Shown here: positions 6,199 to 10,178 of the stretch, piece by piece
Layout of the letters: each line of letters opens with the position of its first letter
How positions within the stretch are numbered: the first letter of the stretch is position 1
Assembly: GCA_019247975.1 (NCBI GenBank)
Contig: JAFBAD010000104.1
Span: 1-10,178, forward strand
From: Acidimicrobiia bacterium
Lineage (GTDB): Bacteria; Actinomycetota; Acidimicrobiia; Acidimicrobiales; Iamiaceae
Length of the DNA: 10,178 bases
Direction of reading: 5' to 3'
The notes under the pieces: model-generated
Told to the model about the DNA's origin: nothing
The model's input: only the letters and a program-made list of their open reading frames with translations
Databases searched by the model: none
Program-made: the position numbers and the translations under genes

Positions 6199-7925
6199 GA
6201 CGACGCTCGCACCGTGTAGGTGTCGCGGCCGCTGCGGAGGACGTGGCCGGGGCGGGCGTCGGTGGCCTTGCCGTCGACCACTGCGTCGACGCCGTTGACG
6301 AGGACGCGGTCGATGCCATCGGCCTCGCCGTAGAGGCGCCAGCCGTCGCCGGGCAGGTCGGCGCGGGTGGTGATCGGGTGGGGGGCGACGCGGTCGGGGT
6401 CGAGCAGGACGACGTCGGCCCAGCAACCCTCGGCGATGCGGCCGCGATCGCGCAGCCCGTAGAGCCGGGCGGGTGCGTCGGTGAGGAGCGCGATCGCCTC
6501 CTCCCACGAGAGCAGACCGAGGTCGGCGACCGCCCGGCGCAGCATCACGGTCGGGAAGTTGAACGTGGCCAGGAAGTCGAGGTGCGCGCCGGCGTCGGAC
6601 GCACCGAGGATCGAGCGCTGGTCCCGCCACACCGCGAGACGGGCCTTCCAGTCGCCCTCGGTGTCGCCGTTGGGCGGGAAGGAGAAGCCGGTCCTGAGGT
6701 CGTCGGCCACGGCGATGTCGCACAGGGCGTCGAACGGATCGACGCCGCGCTCGGCCGCGACGTCGGCGACCGTCCGGCCTTCGAATGCCTTCGTCTCGGG
6801 CGTGTGGCACTCGGTGAGCACGTACTGGCCGAAGTTGGCGAGCCCGAACGCGGCCTCGCCGGCCTCGGCCATGAGCTCGGCGCGGGCCTCGGGCGATGCG
6901 AGCAGCGCCTTGCGCTCGTCGCGAGGCAGCGTCATCGCCGTGTGCCAACCGGGGATCGTGTCGAGCAGGAACCCGGAGGCGAAGCTCAACCGGGGCGAGA
7001 CCGGTGACGGCATCGTCAGGCCGAGCACCCGACCACCGAGGTCGGCCGCGGTGTCGCTCGCGCCGAGCTGCGTCTGCACCTGCTCGGCCAGCCCGGCCAT
7101 CACGATCAGCACGTTCCAGTTGAGCGGCCGGTCGGCGGCGGCCGACATGCGACCCATCAGCCCGGCCTCCCGCTCGGTGAACGTGCCGACGCCTGGGATG
7201 AACTCGAGCGTCGTCCCCTCGTGGCGGGACACCTCGTCGCACAGCGCGAGGAGCTCGGCCTCGGTCGCGTAGCGGGAGGGCACCGGTTCGCCGGCGTCGT
7301 CGTTGTGCGTGGCGGCCCACGACGACGAGAAGCCGAGGCCGCCCTCGGCCAGGCTGGCGCCGAGCAGCCGGGCCATCGCCGCGACCTCGTCGTCGTCGGC
7401 CTCGCGCTCGCTGCCGGCCGGACCCATCACCGCCCGCCGCACCGCCGAGTGCCCGACGAGGAAGCCGGCGTTGGGGGTGAGCCGGCCGTCGAGGCGGTCG
7501 AGGTAGGAGGCGAACGACGTCCAGCCCCAGTCGGTCGCCGCTTCCAGCGCGGGGAGCGGCATGCCCTCGACCCGGGCGAGCATCCGCATGAGGTAGTCGG
7601 ACTCGGCCGGTTCGAGCGGCGCGACGGAGAAGCCGCAGTTGCCGCCGATGACCGTGGTGACGCCGTGGTAGGGCGACGGCGACAGCGTCGGGTCCCAGAA
7701 GACCTGGATGTCGTAGTGCGTGTGCAGGTCGACGAACCCGGGGCAGACGATGCGCCCGTCCGCCTCGATCACCTCCGCCGGGCCCGGCTCGAGCCGTTCC
7801 TCCACCGCGACGATGCGGCCGTCGCGGATGCCGACGTCGGCGCGACGAGCGGTCGCGCCGGTGCCGTCGACGACGGTGCCTCCTCGGACCACGCGGTCGA
7901 GGTCAGTGCTGCCGGTGCGGGTCAT
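6195..7925 (-). CDS. N-acyl-D-amino-acid deacylase-like amidohydrolase (D-aminoacylase family)
   Basis: This 576-residue cytosolic amidohydrolase is first in the operon. Its N-terminal beta-sandwich has VVRGGTVVDGTG and DGRIVCPGFVDLHTHYD. The metal motif is H68-T-H70, the GGNCGFS motif gives metal-bridging C97, and SDAGAHLD gives the catalytic aspartate D444. These positions closely match H67/H69, C96 and D366 of Alcaligenes D-aminoacylase, as known from its structure. The barrel strands that usually bear the remaining histidines (SHxK type) read instead LEFIPGVG (240-247) and NWNVL (269-273), so the metal site may be altered. The C-terminal part is GRIAEGCWADVVLLDPDRV. ATG at 7925 is chosen over the upstream GTG at 7964 because it has GAGGAG six bases before it and the longer start would lie inside the operator. 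True N-acyl-D-amino acid activity is not assured. Confidence 0.93.
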   Translation of the reverse strand: MTRTGSTDLDRVVRGGTVVDGTGATARRADVGIRDGRIVAVEERLEPGPAEVIEADGRIVCPGFVDLHTHYDIQVFWDPTLSPSPYHGVTTVIGGNCGFSVAPLEPAESDYLMRMLARVEGMPLPALEAATDWGWTSFASYLDRLDGRLTPNAGFLVGHSAVRRAVMGPAGSEREADDDEVAAMARLLGASLAEGGLGFSSSWAATHNDDAGEPVPSRYATEAELLALCDEVSRHEGTTLEFIPGVGTFTEREAGLMGRMSAAADRPLNWNVLIVMAGLAEQVQTQLGASDTAADLGGRVLGLTMPSPVSPRLSFASGFLLDTIPGWHTAMTLPRDERKALLASPEARAELMAEAGEAAFGLANFGQYVLTECHTPETKAFEGRTVADVAAERGVDPFDALCDIAVADDLRTGFSFPPNGDTEGDWKARLAVWRDQRSILGASDAGAHLDFLATFNFPTVMLRRAVADLGLLSWEEAIALLTDAPARLYGLRDRGRIAEGCWADVVLLDPDRVAPHPITTRADLPGDGWRLYGEADGIDRVLVNGVDAVVDGKATDARPGHVLRSGRDTYTVRASS

Positions 7926-7931
7926 GCGCAG

Positions 7932-7937
7932 CTCCTC
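7932..7937 (-). promoter_or_regulatory. Ribosome binding site of the first operon gene
   Basis: GAGGAG on the minus strand is six bases before ATG 7925. It decides the start of the D-aminoacylase-like gene. Confidence 0.75.
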
Positions 7938-7950
7938 GGTCCCCGCCGAG

Positions 7951-7956
7951 ACGATA
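7951..7956 (-). promoter_or_regulatory. Predicted -10 element TATCGT of the six-gene operon
   Basis: On the minus strand this is TATCGT, a TAnnnT match. It directly continues the operator half-site (GTCAGGTATCGT), in the same register as both -10 elements of the dehydrogenase promoter. It predicts a transcription start near 7944 and a leader of about 20 bases holding the GAGGAG site. No clear -35 element is seen. Confidence 0.5.
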
Positions 7957-7975
7957 CCTGACACGCGTGTCAGGT
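7956..7975. promoter_or_regulatory. Perfect 20-base palindromic operator, probable TetR-type site
   Basis: ACCTGACACGCGTGTCAGGT is a perfect palindrome in the 115-base gap between the six-gene operon and the divergent ABC exporter. A near copy lies at 1601-1620. It abuts the predicted -10 of the operon, so binding would repress it. On the other side it continues as GTCAGGTTTGCA, which lacks a TAnnnT -10, so control of the exporter is less certain. The cognate regulator is not in the window. Confidence 0.8.
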
Positions 7976-8024
7976 TTGCATCCGACCGTCGGAGCGGGCC
8001 CCTGACCAGCGATGGAGAGCCCGT

Positions 8025-8030
8025 GGGAGG
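8025..8030 (+). promoter_or_regulatory. Possible ribosome binding site of the first ABC gene
   Basis: GGGAGG lies ten bases before ATG 8041. The spacing is slightly long but it is the only good match near the chosen start. Confidence 0.5.
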
Positions 8031-8040
8031 ATGCGCGGCG

Positions 8041-9858
8041 ATGCTCCGCCGGTTCTGGGAACGACCCGAGCGCAGGTTCTTCGGCGCCCTGTTCGATGCG
8101 TCTCCGGGCTACTCGGTGGCGTGGTGGGTGCTGCTGGTCCTGCGCGGCGCGCTGCCCGCGCTGCTGGCCATCGCCACCGGCACGCTGGTCGGCGCCATCC
8201 AGCGCCATGATCCGCTCACCGGGCCGCTCGTGTTCGTCGGTGTGACGTTCGTGGGCTCGCAGGTGCTCGCGCCGGTGCAGGAGGCGGTCAGCGCAAACCT
8301 GGGGAGCCGCACCGCGAGCTGGCTCAACGACCGGCTCATGGTGGCGTGTACCAAGCCCGAGGGCATCGCGCACCTCGAGCGAGGCGACCTGATCGACGAC
8401 CTCACCGTCGCTCGCGACTTCGACCTCGGGATCATGGGACCGCCGCTGTCGGTCTCGATGGGCTTCATCGCCGGCGGCCTGCAGCAGATCTTCGTCGGCC
8501 TCGCGGCCGCGCTCGTGCTGTTCGCCTTCACGTGGTGGGCGCCGCTGGTGCTCCTGCTCACGTGGGGCTCGACGCACTGGCTGCTGCGCGAGAGCGGCGT
8601 GTGGCGCGACCGCAACACCGACGAGGTGCGCTCCGCGCAGCGCCACGCCGACTACGCGTACCGGCTCGCGGTCGACCCGCCGGCGGCGAAGGAGGTGCGC
8701 CTCTTCGGGTTGGCCGACTGGGTGGTCGACCGCTTTGCCACGCACCGCCGCACGCTCTACGAGCTGCAGTGGCAGGCGACGAAGCTGCGCGAGAAGTCGG
8801 TGCTCGGCTGCCTGGCGCTCGTGCTGGTCGGCAACGGCGTCGTGCTATGGGCGATCGGTTCCGCGGCGATCGACGGGCGCTTGGATCTCGCCGACGCGAG
8901 CGTCTACCTGCAGACCGCGATCGGCGTGGCCGCGATCGCGTTCGGCGGGCTGAGCTGGGCGCTCGACGGCAGCGCTGCGCCGGTGGCCGCCGTCCTCCGG
9001 CTCGAGGACGCCATGACCGCGGCCGGCAGCCTCCCCCGTGGTCACCTGCCGGCGACCGGCCTGCCCGAATCCGAGATCCGCTTCCGTGACGTCGGCTTCA
9101 CCTATCCGGGCACCGACCGGGTGATCCTCGACGGCTTCGACCTGACCATCCCGGCCGGCTCCTCGCTGGCGATCGTCGGGCAGAACGGCGCGGGCAAGAC
9201 CACGCTGGCCAAGCTGCTCTGCCGCCTCTACGACCCGGCCTCCGGCTCGATCGAGATCGACGGCGTCGACCTGCGCGAGCTCGACCTCGACGCCTGGCGC
9301 CGGCAGGTCGCGGCGGTCTTCCAGGACTTCGTGCGCTTCGAACGCTCGCTGCGCACGAACGTCGCTCCCGGCTTCGAGCCCTCGGCGGAACGTGACGAGG
9401 CGATCACCGCCGCGCTGGTGGACGCCGGCGCGCACAGCCTCGCCGGCCTCGACGTCACCCTGTCCCGGGCCTACGAGAACGGCATCGACCTCTCCGGCGG
9501 CCAGTGGCAGCGCGTCGCGCTCGCCCGGGCGCTCGCCAAGGTGCGCTTCGGTGCATCGGTGGTGCTGCTCGACGAGCCGACCGCGCAGCTCGACGTGCGG
9601 GGCGAGTCGGAGATCTTCGAGCGGGTCCTCGCAGCAACCCGGCACACGACCACGATCCTCGTGTCCCACCGCTTCTCGACCGTCAGGCTGGCCGACCGCA
9701 TCTGCGTGGTGGAGCACGGACGGGTGGTCGAGCTCGGGAGCCACACCGAGCTGATGGCCGAGGGCGGCCGCTACCGCACGATGTTCGAGCTGCAGGCGTC
9801 GCGCTTGGTCGAGCGCGACGAGCACGGGGAGGAGGTGGAGCTTGAGTCCCTCACCTGA
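8041..9858 (+). CDS. ABC exporter half-transporter, permease fused to ATPase (type IV/MsbA-like)
   Basis: This 605-residue protein has an N-terminal membrane domain with hydrophobic helices at roughly 27-47, 60-80, 135-150, 155-175, 250-275 and 285-305, then a complete nucleotide-binding domain. Motifs are Walker A GQNGAGKTT (380-388), Q-loop VFQDF, signature LSGGQWQ (484-490), Walker B VVLLDEP with D511 and catalytic E512, D-loop QLDV and switch H543. All ATPase residues are canonical. The cytoplasmic segment AAKEVRLFGLADWVVDRF is usual for actinobacterial exporters of this type. ATG 8041 is chosen over GTG 8023 because it has the better ribosome site and starts at the usual MLRRFWERPERRFF; the frame runs open further upstream without coding sense. 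It overlaps the next half-transporter gene, so a heterodimer is expected. The substrate is unknown; export of a pathway compound or toxic product is a guess from position. Confidence 0.93.
   Translation: MLRRFWERPERRFFGALFDASPGYSVAWWVLLVLRGALPALLAIATGTLVGAIQRHDPLTGPLVFVGVTFVGSQVLAPVQEAVSANLGSRTASWLNDRLMVACTKPEGIAHLERGDLIDDLTVARDFDLGIMGPPLSVSMGFIAGGLQQIFVGLAAALVLFAFTWWAPLVLLLTWGSTHWLLRESGVWRDRNTDEVRSAQRHADYAYRLAVDPPAAKEVRLFGLADWVVDRFATHRRTLYELQWQATKLREKSVLGCLALVLVGNGVVLWAIGSAAIDGRLDLADASVYLQTAIGVAAIAFGGLSWALDGSAAPVAAVLRLEDAMTAAGSLPRGHLPATGLPESEIRFRDVGFTYPGTDRVILDGFDLTIPAGSSLAIVGQNGAGKTTLAKLLCRLYDPASGSIEIDGVDLRELDLDAWRRQVAAVFQDFVRFERSLRTNVAPGFEPSAERDEAITAALVDAGAHSLAGLDVTLSRAYENGIDLSGGQWQRVALARALAKVRFGASVVLLDEPTAQLDVRGESEIFERVLAATRHTTTILVSHRFSTVRLADRICVVEHGRVVELGSHTELMAEGGRYRTMFELQASRLVERDEHGEEVELESLT
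9830..9836 (+). promoter_or_regulatory. Ribosome binding site of the second ABC gene
   Basis: AGGAGGT lies five bases before TTG 9842, inside the end of the first ABC gene. This strong match supports the unusual TTG start and translational coupling. Confidence 0.75.
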
Positions 9859-10178
9859 CGACCTGCCGCCGTCGCTCCCCTCGCTGTGGCGGATGGTGAG
9901 GATCGGCTACCGGGCCGAGCCCAAGCTGCTCGTCGCGTCGTTCGCGATGACGCTGTTCGCGGCGATCCCCGACGCGCTGATCGCGCTCTGGATCGCGCTG
10001 CTGGCCGACGGGCTGGTGGGCCACGACTCGACCAAGGTGCGGGTGGCGGTGGTCGGCCTCGCGCTGTCGTCGGTCGGCACCTGGTACCTGCGGGTGCTGT
10101 TCGACCGGGTGCAGCGCCGCTTCCGGGACAAGGTGAGCGTCGCGCTGCAGACCCACGTCGCCCGGCTGCAGGCCGCGG
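9842..10178 (+). CDS. Second ABC exporter half-transporter, N-terminal part cut by window end
   Basis: The first 112 residues are present: MSPSPDDLPPSLPSLWRMVR, then hydrophobic helices LLVASFAMTLFAAIPDALIA and WIALLADGLVG, a second pair around VRVAVVGLALSSVGTWYL, and the amphipathic FDRVQRRFRDKVSVALQTH typical of the exporter membrane domain after helix 2. The ATPase domain would follow outside the window. TTG 9842 is chosen because of the strong ribosome site and because it overlaps the preceding gene's end by 17 bases. Together with that gene it should form a heterodimeric ABC exporter; whether this subunit carries a degenerate ATP site cannot be seen here. Confidence 0.87.
   Translation, partial: MSPSPDDLPPSLPSLWRMVRIGYRAEPKLLVASFAMTLFAAIPDALIALWIALLADGLVGHDSTKVRVAVVGLALSSVGTWYLRVLFDRVQRRFRDKVSVALQTHVARLQAA

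Noticed and set aside
5056..6219. A 387-codon open frame on the plus strand opposite the second amidohydrolase
   Set aside because: Antisense shadow with no recognisable domain. The opposite strand encodes a complete amidohydrolase.
5059..7320. A 753-codon open frame on the minus strand spanning both amidohydrolases
   Set aside because: Its first part is an arginine/proline-rich out-of-frame reading of the D-aminoacylase-like gene. Only the part from 6198 onward is a real protein.
7926..7964. Longer start (GTG 7964) for the D-aminoacylase-like gene
   Set aside because: It would begin inside the palindromic operator, upstream of the predicted transcription start. ATG 7925 has a well-placed GAGGAG.
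7981..7993. Small inverted repeat TCCGA-CCG-TCGGA upstream of the ABC genes
   Set aside because: A five-base stem is common by chance at this GC content, and there is no T tract to suggest a terminator.
7720..8040. In-frame upstream extension of the first ABC gene
   Set aside because: It overlaps the amidohydrolase gene and the operator, and its translation is low-complexity Ser/Arg/Thr sequence. The ABC protein starts naturally at 8041.

Overview
The window is very GC-rich and densely coded. It carries GTG and TTG starts, start/stop overlaps, apparently leaderless genes, paired acyl-CoA dehydrogenases and a P450 with its own small ferredoxin. This fits a high-GC actinobacterium of the mycobacterial or acidimicrobial type with lipid, steroid or xenobiotic catabolism. 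The lineage is inferred from gene content only. No RNA gene, CRISPR array, insertion sequence or origin was seen, and there is no gene-free stretch longer than about 115 bases.

Layout. (1) 1-1586, minus strand: an acyl-CoA dehydrogenase subunit lacking the usual catalytic glutamates, followed by a short-chain dehydrogenase cut by the window start. (2) 1635-2843, plus strand: a second acyl-CoA dehydrogenase that keeps a catalytic glutamate, divergent from the first across only 48 bases. Those 48 bases are almost filled by a 36-base inverted repeat. (3) 2845-7925, minus strand: a tightly packed six-gene operon, in transcription order a D-aminoacylase-like amidohydrolase, an ACMSD-type amidohydrolase, a cytochrome P450, a CxxHxxC ferredoxin and two fluoride channels (CrcB/FluC). 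It ends one base from the end of the convergent dehydrogenase gene. (4) 8041-10178, plus strand: two overlapping genes for a heterodimeric ABC exporter, the second cut by the window end.

The two catabolic blocks appear to be linked by a common control element. A 20-base palindrome, ACCTGACACGCGTGTCAGGT, lies upstream of the six-gene operon, and a close copy lies at the centre of the dehydrogenase divergent promoter. In both places the half-site runs directly into a TAnnnT -10 element (GTCAGGTAnnnT). I infer one TetR-type repressor, encoded outside the window, that co-regulates hydrolysis/oxidation steps (amidohydrolases, P450/ferredoxin) with acyl-CoA dehydrogenation and SDR steps.

The most suggestive feature is a FluC pair built into a catabolic P450/hydrolase operon. 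One reading is that the pathway liberates fluoride, or acts on fluorinated acyl compounds, and exports the ion. This is inference; accidental co-transcription is the main alternative.
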